A stretch of DNA of 20,309 bases from CAYIFC01 sp964362645 (GTDB lineage Bacteria > Patescibacteriota > Minisyncoccia > Phycocordibacterales > JACOZG01), in assembly GCA_964362645.1 (NCBI GenBank), contig CAYIFC010000008.1, positions 1 to 20,309 of the forward strand, in the 5' to 3' direction. The notes beneath the pieces are model-generated. The model did not search any database, had not been told where the DNA came from, and saw nothing but the letters and a program-made list of their open reading frames with translations. Position 1 is the first letter of the stretch; every line of letters begins with the position of its first letter. Shown one piece after another: positions 12,406 to 18,044 of this stretch. The position numbers were made by a program, and so were the translations under genes.

Positions 12406-12446
12406 TTGTTGAGGATTTACGGTCCATTGTGGGCTACCCTCAACAA
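12406..12446 (+). promoter_or_regulatory. 5' leader hairpin
   Basis: TTGTTGAGG and CCTCAACAA form a perfect 9-bp stem with an inner CCA-TTG-TGG hairpin. It begins about 5 nt into the predicted transcript and ends 28 nt before the ATG, clear of the AAAGGAG site. It may stabilise the mRNA or bind a regulator. It has no T-tract and no known riboswitch motif. Confidence 0.5.
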
Positions 12447-12474
12447 TAAGTTCTTTGTAAGAAAGGAGCTGACC

Positions 12475-13191
12475 ATGACTGAAATCATGCTCGGCGAATG
12501 CGCTCTGGCTGATGTGGCTGGACCGCTGCAGGATCTACTGGGAAAGTTGTCTGGGCTCGATGGCAAACCCAATCTTAGGAAGTTCAAACTTTTCCTCCGC
12601 GGCGAAAACCCATTCCAGATACCCGTCCTAACCCCCGCCATCTGGAAACAAGTCTACGACGCGATCGGTGCCTCAACCAGCGAGCAAGCCTTGGCCGAAC
12701 TGATGGCGACCAAAAACCAACCCAACCGTTGGATCGAGCCAGTGCTTCAAGTTACGATCAATCAAGTGGTGGCTGGTCTGCGCAAATTGGGTGAAAAGTA
12801 TGATTTCAAAGTCATCACCTACTCCAATGATCTTGATGTTGCCGTGCTACACAACGACCGCGATCCAATGAAGCAGGGCCCCTACGCCATTTCCTTCGCT
12901 CCTAACGTCGAAGCCGATGAGGAGTTCAAAAACCTCTCGGCCGAGCAGTTGAAAGAACGAGGTCATCAGAGCGACACCCTCCTTGAGTGTCTGCTCCTGG
13001 GGATGGCGTACATCATCGCCACTGAAGGCGAGCACCTTGACGACAAGAATGTCACCCTCTGTGCGGGTTCCCGTCGCTCGGACGGCAGTGTGCCGAGCGT
13101 CCACTGGAACCGCGACGCTCGTAAGGTCAGGGTCGACTGGTACTTTTCGCGGAACAGGAGCGACAGCCTTCGTTCGCGTTTGGCAGTCTAA
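12475..13191 (+). CDS. Hypothetical protein, probably highly expressed
   Basis: 238 residues, family not recognised. It is soluble, with no signal peptide or membrane helix. The first two thirds are helical. The last about 45 residues differ in character, rich in Arg, Trp and Ser (LCAGSRRSDGSVPSVHWN, then KVRVDWYFSRNR and a final LRSRLAV). From memory, similar Trp/Arg tails end various Patescibacteria hypothetical proteins, but I could not verify this. The ATG at 12475 has AAAGGAG 6 nt upstream; the longer frame from 12406 would use the leader hairpin as coding sequence and is rejected. A strong promoter, structured leader, good ribosome-binding site and strong terminator suggest high expression. 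Confidence 0.7.
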   Translation: MTEIMLGECALADVAGPLQDLLGKLSGLDGKPNLRKFKLFLRGENPFQIPVLTPAIWKQVYDAIGASTSEQALAELMATKNQPNRWIEPVLQVTINQVVAGLRKLGEKYDFKVITYSNDLDVAVLHNDRDPMKQGPYAISFAPNVEADEEFKNLSAEQLKERGHQSDTLLECLLLGMAYIIATEGEHLDDKNVTLCAGSRRSDGSVPSVHWNRDARKVRVDWYFSRNRSDSLRSRLAV

Positions 13192-13229
13192 CCCTTTCCA
13201 CTTTTTACTTTAACCCTGATTCGAATTTT

Positions 13230-13260
13230 GGGCCGAGCGCTTTTGCGTTCGGCCCATTTT
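13230..13260 (+). terminator. Intrinsic terminator of the 12475-13191 gene
   Basis: GGGCCGAGCGC pairs with GCGTTCGGCCC (one G-T and one offset) around a TTTT loop, followed by ATTTTG, about 40 nt past the stop. Confidence 0.8.
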
Positions 13261-13284
13261 GTATAAATGAGTGATTTCTTGCTC

Positions 13285-13312
13285 TTGATTTTCATTAAAA
13301 TCAGACTATACT
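13285..13312 (+). promoter_or_regulatory. hicBA promoter with palindromic operator
   Basis: TTGATT, a 16-nt spacer and TATACT. The -10 ends 6 nt before the hicB ATG, so the message should be leaderless. TGATTTT-CATT-AAAATCA (13286-13303), a perfect 7-bp inverted repeat, covers the -35 and spacer and is well placed as an operator for autorepression by the antitoxin or complex. Confidence 0.65.
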
Positions 13313-13318
13313 ACGAAT

Positions 13319-13567
13319 ATGTCAAAGGAATTTTCCTACAAAATCGAATATGAAGCTGACCAAGAGACTGGTCAGGTTGTGGCTACTATTCCGGAACTTA
13401 ACAATATTTCTTCGTTTGGTGACACTTTCGCTGAAGCTGAAGCTAGTGTGCGTGAAGCCGCTCTTGGCTATCTGGAAGTGTTAGTGAAAGAAAAGAAAGA
13501 AATTCCCAAACCCGCTTTCCAGACTGAGGGGACTTATCTCAAATTGCTCTTATCTAACATCGCCTAA
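13319..13567 (+). CDS. hicB: HicB-family antitoxin
   Basis: 82 residues with the partial RNase H-like HicB fold. YKIEYEADQETGQVVATIPELNNISSFGDTFAEAEASVREAALGYLE matches the family pattern in which a strand pair is followed by a helix. The usual C-terminal helix-turn-helix or ribbon-helix-helix DNA-binding domain is absent; the protein ends soon after the core. It should bind and neutralise HicA. It is 5 nt upstream of hicA; the antitoxin-first order is common outside E. coli. No Shine-Dalgarno sequence; apparently leaderless. Confidence 0.85.
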   Translation: MSKEFSYKIEYEADQETGQVVATIPELNNISSFGDTFAEAEASVREAALGYLEVLVKEKKEIPKPAFQTEGTYLKLLLSNIA

Positions 13568-13572
13568 AATTT

Positions 13573-13800
13573 ATGGGTAAGCTTTCCCGATTGTCTGGCA
13601 AGAAGGTTGTCCAGAAGCTCAAACAAGCTGGTTTTAGCGAAACTCACCAACGGGGGAGCCATCTTTATCTTAAGAGCGAGGATGGAACAAGAGTAGTTGG
13701 TGTTCCTCTGCATGGCTCGAAAGATATTCCAATTGGCACTCTCTACAATATTGTCGTCCGACAGGCCGGTCTCTCGATCGATGAGTTTAATGAGCTCTAA
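13573..13800 (+). CDS. hicA: HicA-family mRNA interferase toxin
   Basis: 75 residues with a dsRBD-like fold. KVVQKLKQAGF and QRGSHLYLKSED carry the catalytic His30 (GSH). VPLHGSKDIPIGTLYNIVVRQAGLS is the family C-terminal signature. HicA toxins cleave mRNA and block translation under stress; HicB inhibits them. All hallmark residues are present, so the toxin looks active. It shares the hicB transcript. The likely transcript end is the hairpin at 13843-13871, which also lies at the start of the secE message. Confidence 0.9.
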   Translation: MGKLSRLSGKKVVQKLKQAGFSETHQRGSHLYLKSEDGTRVVGVPLHGSKDIPIGTLYNIVVRQAGLSIDEFNEL

Positions 13801-13811
13801 ATAACAGTCAA

Positions 13812-13839
13812 TTGACAGGGTAAGATATAAGCGTATTAT
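13812..13839 (+). promoter_or_regulatory. Promoter of the secE-nusG-rplK operon
   Basis: A consensus TTGACA, a 16-nt spacer and TATTAT. The predicted start, near 13846, falls at the base of the hairpin 13843-13871. Confidence 0.7.
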
Positions 13840-13842
13840 GGT

Positions 13843-13871
13843 AAAACAGCTCTGACCCCGGGGCTGTTTTT
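13843..13871 (+). terminator. Terminator-like hairpin between hicA and secE
   Basis: AAAACAGCTCT pairs with GGGGCTGTTTT (11 bp with G-T pairs) around GACCCC and is followed by T. It works as a terminator for hicBA read-through, yet begins at the predicted start site of the secE message. It may therefore also act as a 5' stem or attenuator. It ends 8 nt before the secE ATG. Confidence 0.55.
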
Positions 13872-13879
13872 CAAACCAC

Positions 13880-14059
13880 ATGAGTTTAGCTACTTATCTT
13901 AAAGACACTCGTGCTGAGCTTAAGCACGTTAACTGGCCTACCCGTAGCCAGGCTATTGGTCTAACCATTTTGGTTATCGTTTTGTCGCTGGTAACGGCGG
14001 CGCTCCTTGGTTTCTTCGATTCGCTTTTTACTTACCTTATTAACTTAGTTCTCGTTTAA
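13880..14059 (+). CDS. secE: Preprotein translocase subunit SecE
   Basis: 59 residues, the short single-helix form of SecE. The N-terminal amphipathic helix with the conserved LKHVNWPTR motif (near 14-22) is followed by one membrane helix (about 26-48). SecE clamps the SecY channel in the inner membrane. There is no Shine-Dalgarno sequence. The stop is 2 nt before nusG, the conserved secE-nusG pairing, which confirms the call. Confidence 0.95.
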   Translation: MSLATYLKDTRAELKHVNWPTRSQAIGLTILVIVLSLVTAALLGFFDSLFTYLINLVLV

Positions 14060-14061
14060 AT

Positions 14062-14607
14062 ATGCCAAAGCAAGAATTAGTCCAGGATCGTAATTGGTAT
14101 GCTATCCACACCTATGCCGGTTACGAGAACACAGTGGCGCGTAATCTGCGCCAGCGTATTGAGTCACTGGGGATGGAAGACAAGATTTTTAGCGTGATCG
14201 TACCAACCGAAAAGAAGGTTAAAATTAAGGGTGGCAAGCGGCAATTAGTAGAAGAAAAGATCTACCCGGGTTACGTTTTAGTCGATATGATTGTCACTGA
14301 CGATTCGTGGTACATTGTGCGCAACACCCCGAGAGTGACTGGATTTGTGGGTGCTGGCGTGGTGCCAGTGCCGTTAGATAAGAAAGAAGTGGAAACACTT
14401 TTCAGCCGCATGGGCGAAGATACGGTTAAACACAATATTGATCTGGTGATTGGTGAGGCGATCCAGATTGTGGACGGACCGTTTAAAGATTTTGAGGGTA
14501 AAGTGTCGGAAGTGGATGAAAATCGCGGCAAGGTTAAGGTGTTTGTCTCGATGTTCGGCCGCGAAACTCCGGTTGAGTTAGACTTTTTGCAAGTAAAGAA
14601 AATATAA
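14062..14607 (+). CDS. nusG: Transcription termination/antitermination factor NusG
   Basis: 181 residues, full length. The NGN domain starts at NWYAIHTYAGYENTVARNL (about 11-29) and includes YPGYVLVDM, near 68-76. The C-terminal KOW domain has GEAIQIVDGPFKDFEGKV, near 131-148. NusG binds RNA polymerase and links it to Rho or to the ribosome (S10). The stop codon TAA lies inside the first bases of the left inverted repeat of the GxxExxY unit, which separates nusG from rplK by 464 bp. Confidence 0.97.
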   Translation: MPKQELVQDRNWYAIHTYAGYENTVARNLRQRIESLGMEDKIFSVIVPTEKKVKIKGGKRQLVEEKIYPGYVLVDMIVTDDSWYIVRNTPRVTGFVGAGVVPVPLDKKEVETLFSRMGEDTVKHNIDLVIGEAIQIVDGPFKDFEGKVSEVDENRGKVKVFVSMFGRETPVELDFLQVKKI

Positions 14608-15073
14608 TACGAATTTTAACGAATGGAGTCGAATGATACGAATGGGAAGATCATTTATAAAGAGTTATCGTATCAAATAAACGGATTACTCTTTAAAATT
14701 CATAATGAATTAGGGAGGTATTGTAAGGAGAAGCAATATGGTGATGCCTTGGCCACAGTGTTGGAGGAAGCCGGGGTAAGCTTCGCGAGAGAAAAAGGTT
14801 TGCCAATCAAAATGGTCTCTAATCCAAACACTAATCGCTCTGATTTTGTAATCGAAGACAAGATAGCTATCGAACTCAAAGCTAAGCCGGTAGTTTCTAG
14901 GGAAGATTACGATCAAATGCAGAGGTATTTACAAGCCGGCGGTTATAAGTTAGGGTTATTGGTGAACTTCCGAAATAAGTACCTACACCCCATTCGGGTC
15001 ATTCGCTTAAATTCGTAACCATTCGTATTAATTATTAGTATCATTCGTTTTTATTCGTAACTATTCGTATTAT
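14604..15073 (+). mobile_element. GxxExxY unit with 40-bp inverted repeats between nusG and rplK
   Basis: Left 14604-14643 and right 15034-15073 are inverted copies matching at about 32 of 40 positions without gaps; the outer 11 bp are perfect (ATAATACGAAT and ATTCGTATTAT). Both ends are built from iterated ACGAAT or ATTCGT units. The unit holds only the GxxExxY gene and splits an otherwise universal operon exactly between the nusG stop and the rplK start. There is no transposase. No separate target duplication is evident outside the repeats. Mobile origin is inferred from structure and position. Confidence 0.6.
14623..15018 (+). CDS. GxxExxY / PDDEXK_3 family protein
   Basis: 131 residues. 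The family core ELSYQINGLLFKIHNELG (about 14-31) precedes YCKEKQYGDAL (33-43), the counterpart of GLLExVYExAL with Glu and Tyr kept and Gly replaced. A PD-(D/E)xK-like site follows: Asp in RSDFVIEDK (near 84) and IELKAK (near 91-96) with the E-x-K pair; LGLLVNFR lies near 109-116. The family is predicted nuclease-like with no settled role. The ATG and first codons lie in the left inverted repeat, and the TCG TAA end lies in the right-hand repeat run, so gene and repeats form one unit. There is no Shine-Dalgarno sequence. Confidence 0.85.
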   Translation: MESNDTNGKIIYKELSYQINGLLFKIHNELGRYCKEKQYGDALATVLEEAGVSFAREKGLPIKMVSNPNTNRSDFVIEDKIAIELKAKPVVSREDYDQMQRYLQAGGYKLGLLVNFRNKYLHPIRVIRLNS

Positions 15074-15497
15074 GGCTAAAAAGGTAGAGAAAAAGATAAA
15101 GCTTCAAATTCCGGCTGGTAAGGCTACGCCTGCGCCACCGGTAGGTACTGCGCTCGGTCCGGCTGGCGTTAACATTGGCGACTTCGTCAACAAGTTCAAC
15201 ATGGCCACCAAGGAAATGATGGGCGATATCGTCCCGGTAGAGATTAGCGTTTACGGCGACCGTTCCTTCCACTTTATTCTCAAAACGCCTCCGGCTTCGA
15301 GTTTGTTGCTTAAAGCCGCCGGGGTAGAGAAGGGTGCGGGCAAGAATCTTGTGTCTAAGGCCGGCAAGGTCACCATGGCGCAAGTGCGCGAGATTGCCGC
15401 CAAGAAGATGCCTGACCTCAACACTACCGACGCCGAAGCCGCCGCTCGCACCATCGCTGGCACTGCCCGCTCGATGGGTATAGAAGTAGTAGGGTAG
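15072..15497 (+). CDS. rplK: 50S ribosomal protein L11 (uL11)
   Basis: 141 residues, the standard length. The N-terminal IKLQIPAGKATPAPPVGTALGPAGVNI is the proline-rich domain bound by thiopeptides and release/elongation factors. The C-terminal rRNA-binding domain includes LLKAAGVEKGAGK and AARTIAGTARSMGIEV. The ATG sits in the last bases of the right inverted repeat (TATTATGG), without a Shine-Dalgarno sequence. It should still be read from the secE promoter. Unusually, rplA (L1) does not follow; a terminator does. Confidence 0.97.
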   Translation: MAKKVEKKIKLQIPAGKATPAPPVGTALGPAGVNIGDFVNKFNMATKEMMGDIVPVEISVYGDRSFHFILKTPPASSLLLKAAGVEKGAGKNLVSKAGKVTMAQVREIAAKKMPDLNTTDAEAAARTIAGTARSMGIEVVG

Positions 15498-15523
15498 GCG
15501 TTTGTCTAACTAATTTTAGATTG

Positions 15524-15556
15524 CTAAAATAGGGCCTGTTCTAGGTCCTATTTTAG
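15524..15556 (+). terminator. Intrinsic terminator after rplK
   Basis: CTAAAATAGGGCC pairs with GGTCCTATTTTAG around TGTTCTA. The A/T-rich symmetric arms make it usable from both strands. It closes the secE-nusG-rplK operon, 27 nt past the stop. Confidence 0.75.
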
Positions 15557-15582
15557 TTCCTTTACACTTTTGGAGGTGGATT

Positions 15583-16062
15583 ATGGTAAAGAAGAAAACT
15601 CTGTATGTTGCTCATCGCCTGACCAATGCCCCGCTCGATTTTCTGATGGTTTTGAAGGCATTAAAAACTCTTCTCGAGAAGGATTATGAGATCCTCCACT
15701 TTTTGGGCGTCAATCAAGGTACCGCTGGCGATGTATACGAACGAGACATTATCGAGTGCGTCGCCAGTGCCGACCTGGTAGTCGGAATCTGTGATCAAGA
15801 ATCTAACGGTCTTGGTTACGAGGTTGGTGCTCGTGTGGAGAGGTATCAAAAGCCGATGTTGACGTTGGCACACAACGATACCAAACTCACTAGACTTCTC
15901 ATTGGTTCAGCCGATCGTAATCCTCACTGCCACTTCTTGCGTCGTTACGATGATCTGTTACGACAGGTACCGGGATTTATTTATGAGGTACTTCAGATAG
16001 TAGATAATCAGATTGACCAAAACCTCCCGCTGTTCCCGGAAACAGAAGCCGTGGCCGTTTAG
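15583..16062 (+). CDS. Nucleoside 2-deoxyribosyltransferase-like protein
   Basis: 159 residues with a Rossmann-like alpha/beta pattern. The family core is YERDIIECVASADLVVGICDQESNGLGYEVGARVERYQKPMLTLAH (about 52-97): an acidic residue ahead of the IxxSD-like segment, then the G-x-GYE(V/L)G-A motif whose Glu is the catalytic nucleophile in NDT enzymes. These exchange bases on deoxynucleosides or hydrolyse deoxynucleoside 5'-phosphates (DNPH1-like). GGAGG lies 6 nt before the ATG. It has its own terminator. Neighbouring folA, thyA and a deaminase support a role in deoxynucleotide salvage or clean-up; the exact reaction is not determinable. Confidence 0.75.
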   Translation: MVKKKTLYVAHRLTNAPLDFLMVLKALKTLLEKDYEILHFLGVNQGTAGDVYERDIIECVASADLVVGICDQESNGLGYEVGARVERYQKPMLTLAHNDTKLTRLLIGSADRNPHCHFLRRYDDLLRQVPGFIYEVLQIVDNQIDQNLPLFPETEAVAV

Positions 16063-16081
16063 TCGGCCATTGAGTACTCGA

Positions 16082-16110
16082 AGCCCCGCTGGTAATACGG
16101 CGGGGTTTTG
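16082..16110 (+). terminator. Intrinsic terminator between convergent genes
   Basis: GCCCCGC and GCGGGGT enclose TGGTAATACG and are followed by TTTTG. It ends the deoxyribosyltransferase-like gene right at the 3' end of the convergent folA. Confidence 0.8.
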
Positions 16111-16608
16111 TTATTTTTCTAATTCTATAAAAGAGTAAGGAGGATTGTGTTCGAGGTGGAATTGCTCTGACACTTTTCTTTTGAAATCAGTGTAGTCGGG
16201 GAAAAAAGTATCAGCTGTTTTTTCTCCATTAACGATCGTTAGGTAAAGTTTATCTACTAGTGGTAATGATTGCGTGTAGATCTGGCTTCCTCCAATGAAG
16301 AAAATTTCTGGTTTAGGTTGTTTACTTTCTTCGGCTTTAGCCAGCTCAATTGCTTGTTCGAGACTTTTTGCGATGGTAATACCCTCGATCTGACTCATTT
16401 CTTTACTTACGACGATGTTTGTTCGTAGGGGGAGAGGTCTGCCAATAGATTCGAAGGTTTTTCTTCCCATAATAATTGTATGACCTGAAGTTAGCTGCTT
16501 AAAACGCCTTAAATCGTCAGAAATTCGCCATAGTAATTGGTTTGCCAAACCAATTCCTCGATCATTTTTTTGGACAGCGGCGATTATGCTAAGTTTGATT
16601 TTGGTCAT
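16111..16608 (-). CDS. folA: Dihydrofolate reductase
   Basis: 165 residues, standard length. It reduces dihydrofolate to THF with NADPH. Visible signatures: LSIIAAVQKNDRGIGLANQLLWRISDDLRRFKQLT (substrate loop with the acidic residue in SDDL that matches the catalytic Asp), IIMGRKTFESIGRPLPLRTNIVVSK (NADPH binding) and IFFIGGSQIYTQSLPLVDKLYLT. It regenerates the cofactor oxidised by the neighbouring thymidylate synthase. There is no Shine-Dalgarno sequence. It is divergent from the 16664 operon and may share a palindromic -10 (AGTATACT) with it. Confidence 0.95.
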   Translation of the reverse strand: MTKIKLSIIAAVQKNDRGIGLANQLLWRISDDLRRFKQLTSGHTIIMGRKTFESIGRPLPLRTNIVVSKEMSQIEGITIAKSLEQAIELAKAEESKQPKPEIFFIGGSQIYTQSLPLVDKLYLTIVNGEKTADTFFPDYTDFKRKVSEQFHLEHNPPYSFIELEK

Positions 16609-16610
16609 GT

Positions 16611-16638
16611 TTGACAGGGGGTGTCTCTAAAGTATACT
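16611..16638 (+). promoter_or_regulatory. Promoter of the nucleotidyltransferase-deaminase-thyA operon
   Basis: A consensus TTGACA, a 16-nt spacer and TATACT. The start near 16645 gives a leader of about 19 nt without a Shine-Dalgarno sequence. The -10 lies in AGTATACT, which is its own complement, so divergent transcription to folA from the same site is possible. Confidence 0.7.
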
Positions 16639-16663
16639 GAAACTAAATTTAAATCACAGAAAA

Positions 16664-17203
16664 ATGGTTAAATCGAAACAAAAAATTTTTCCTAATCATG
16701 GAGACTTGAAAGAGCGGATTGACGCTCATAGAACATTAGGCCATAAGGTGGTTTGTACTATTGGCTCCTGGGATATGCTCCATATTGGCCATCTGCGCTA
16801 TCTTAACGCGGCTAAAGAAAGGGGAGATATTTTGGTTGTTGGAGTAGACAGTGACCGGAGTATAAAATTTTATAAAGGGCCTTTACGTCCGATTATCCCA
16901 GAAGCTGAGAGAATGGAAATGCTCTCATATCAAGATTGCATCGATTATGTAACTTTAGTCGACGATGTCGACGATAAGGGTAATTGGCAGTACGATCTGA
17001 TAAAAAACCTATCAATCGATGTTTTCATTGCTGTGGAAGGTAATAGTTATTCGGAAGAACAAAAAAAGAAGATCAAGGAGTATTGCGGTAAGTTGCACAT
17101 TATCCCCCGACAAGCTGAGTCAACTTCTTCGACAGATATTGTGCAAAACGTTCTTAAAATTCACTTGCTCGACATTGTTGAAAAATTAAAAACGAAGAGT
17201 TAG
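16664..17203 (+). CDS. Cytidylyltransferase-like protein (RfaE2/TagD type)
   Basis: 179 residues of the HIGH nucleotidyltransferase superfamily. The signature GSWDMLHIGHLRYLNAAKERGDILVVGVDSD (about 34-64) contains the HIGH motif, followed by KGPLRPIIPEAERMEMLSYQDCIDYV. The C-terminal STSSTDIVQ (near 155-163) matches the STS motif that contacts the nucleotide. Relatives activate sugar phosphates or polyol phosphates with CTP or ATP. The PDxxxKGGDY segment of HldE is changed to VFIAVEGNSY, so the substrate probably differs. It is the first gene of an operon with a deaminase (2-nt gap) and thyA, an unusual place for a cell-envelope enzyme. Confidence 0.8.
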   Translation: MVKSKQKIFPNHGDLKERIDAHRTLGHKVVCTIGSWDMLHIGHLRYLNAAKERGDILVVGVDSDRSIKFYKGPLRPIIPEAERMEMLSYQDCIDYVTLVDDVDDKGNWQYDLIKNLSIDVFIAVEGNSYSEEQKKKIKEYCGKLHIIPRQAESTSSTDIVQNVLKIHLLDIVEKLKTKS

Positions 17204-17205
17204 AA

Positions 17206-18039
17206 ATGTTGGGAAAAAATCTTCTCATTTATTTACCAGTACTGCATCGTGGGTATTTGGATTTTTTGAGTTCATTTCAAACAGAGGTTTTCAAGATTTA
17301 TTTATTACCCAAGGAAATAATTTCGGAATATAGTAAGTATGAACCAGACATTGCGGCCCTAGACACTCAAATTGTTGCAAAATTGCTTAAGGGTTTGGGT
17401 TATAACGATATTTCAATTTTCTCTCTCAACGATCTTGAGAATCTAAGGAAATCGACAGTTATTCTAGTTAATGACGAAGTTTCGAGAGCTTTTGCTGATA
17501 AAAATTTAACAAATTGTAAAATAGAATGGCAATCAGTTTTTCTTAGGTGGGATCGGTCAAAAGTTTTATCTACGGATCCTCTTGAGGAAGACTGGTCAAA
17601 CGAGCCCCAAGATTTAATTTGGATGAAAGAGGCATACCAACAAGGTAATAATAGCAGCGACTGGTGGCGACAGGTTGGGGCAGTTTTAGTGAAGGATGGA
17701 GAAGTGGTTCTTCGTTCTTACAATATTGGGATTCCGAATGATCACTCGCCTTATCTAACAGGTGGGATAAGAGATTACTTAGAAGTCGGGGAAAGGCCGG
17801 ATCTTAGTCCGACAATTCATGCTGAACAAGTTGTGATTGCGGAGGCGGCGCGTCTGGGCACATCTCTAGAGGGGTCGTCTCTGTATGTTACCCACTTCCC
17901 TTGCTCGGTTTGCGCCAAATTAATTGCTTATTCAGGGATCAGTAAGTTGGTTTTTGGCGAAGGATCAGCCAATTTGGATGGTAAAAAATCATTGCAAATG
18001 GCCAAAGTTGAGATAAGAAGGGTAAATAAAGTAGAATAG
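17206..18039 (+). CDS. dCMP deaminase-like protein with extra N-terminal domain
   Basis: 277 residues, about 100 longer than usual dCMP deaminases. The C-terminal half is a cytidine/deoxycytidylate deaminase domain. Zinc ligands are His205 in PTIHAE (with catalytic Glu207) and Cys233 and Cys236 in FPCSVC. The preceding SSDWWRQVGAVLVKDGEVV and NIGIPND match the dCMP deaminase substrate region. dCMP to dUMP conversion would feed thyA directly downstream (5-nt gap). The N-terminal about 120 residues (LIYLPVLHRGYLDFLSSF to VFLRWDR) have an alpha/beta look and no assignable family. No Shine-Dalgarno sequence; probably coupled to the upstream gene. Confidence 0.85.
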   Translation: MLGKNLLIYLPVLHRGYLDFLSSFQTEVFKIYLLPKEIISEYSKYEPDIAALDTQIVAKLLKGLGYNDISIFSLNDLENLRKSTVILVNDEVSRAFADKNLTNCKIEWQSVFLRWDRSKVLSTDPLEEDWSNEPQDLIWMKEAYQQGNNSSDWWRQVGAVLVKDGEVVLRSYNIGIPNDHSPYLTGGIRDYLEVGERPDLSPTIHAEQVVIAEAARLGTSLEGSSLYVTHFPCSVCAKLIAYSGISKLVFGEGSANLDGKKSLQMAKVEIRRVNKVE

Positions 18040-18044
18040 GAATC

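Noticed and set aside
12406..12474. Upstream 23-codon extension of the 12475 gene
   Set aside because: It would start in the leader hairpin at the predicted transcription start, and AAAGGAG precedes the internal ATG at the right distance.
13050..13191. C-terminal tail of the 12475 gene as a diversity-generating retroelement variable region
   Set aside because: No reverse transcriptase, template repeat or adenine-biased repeat is present in the window.
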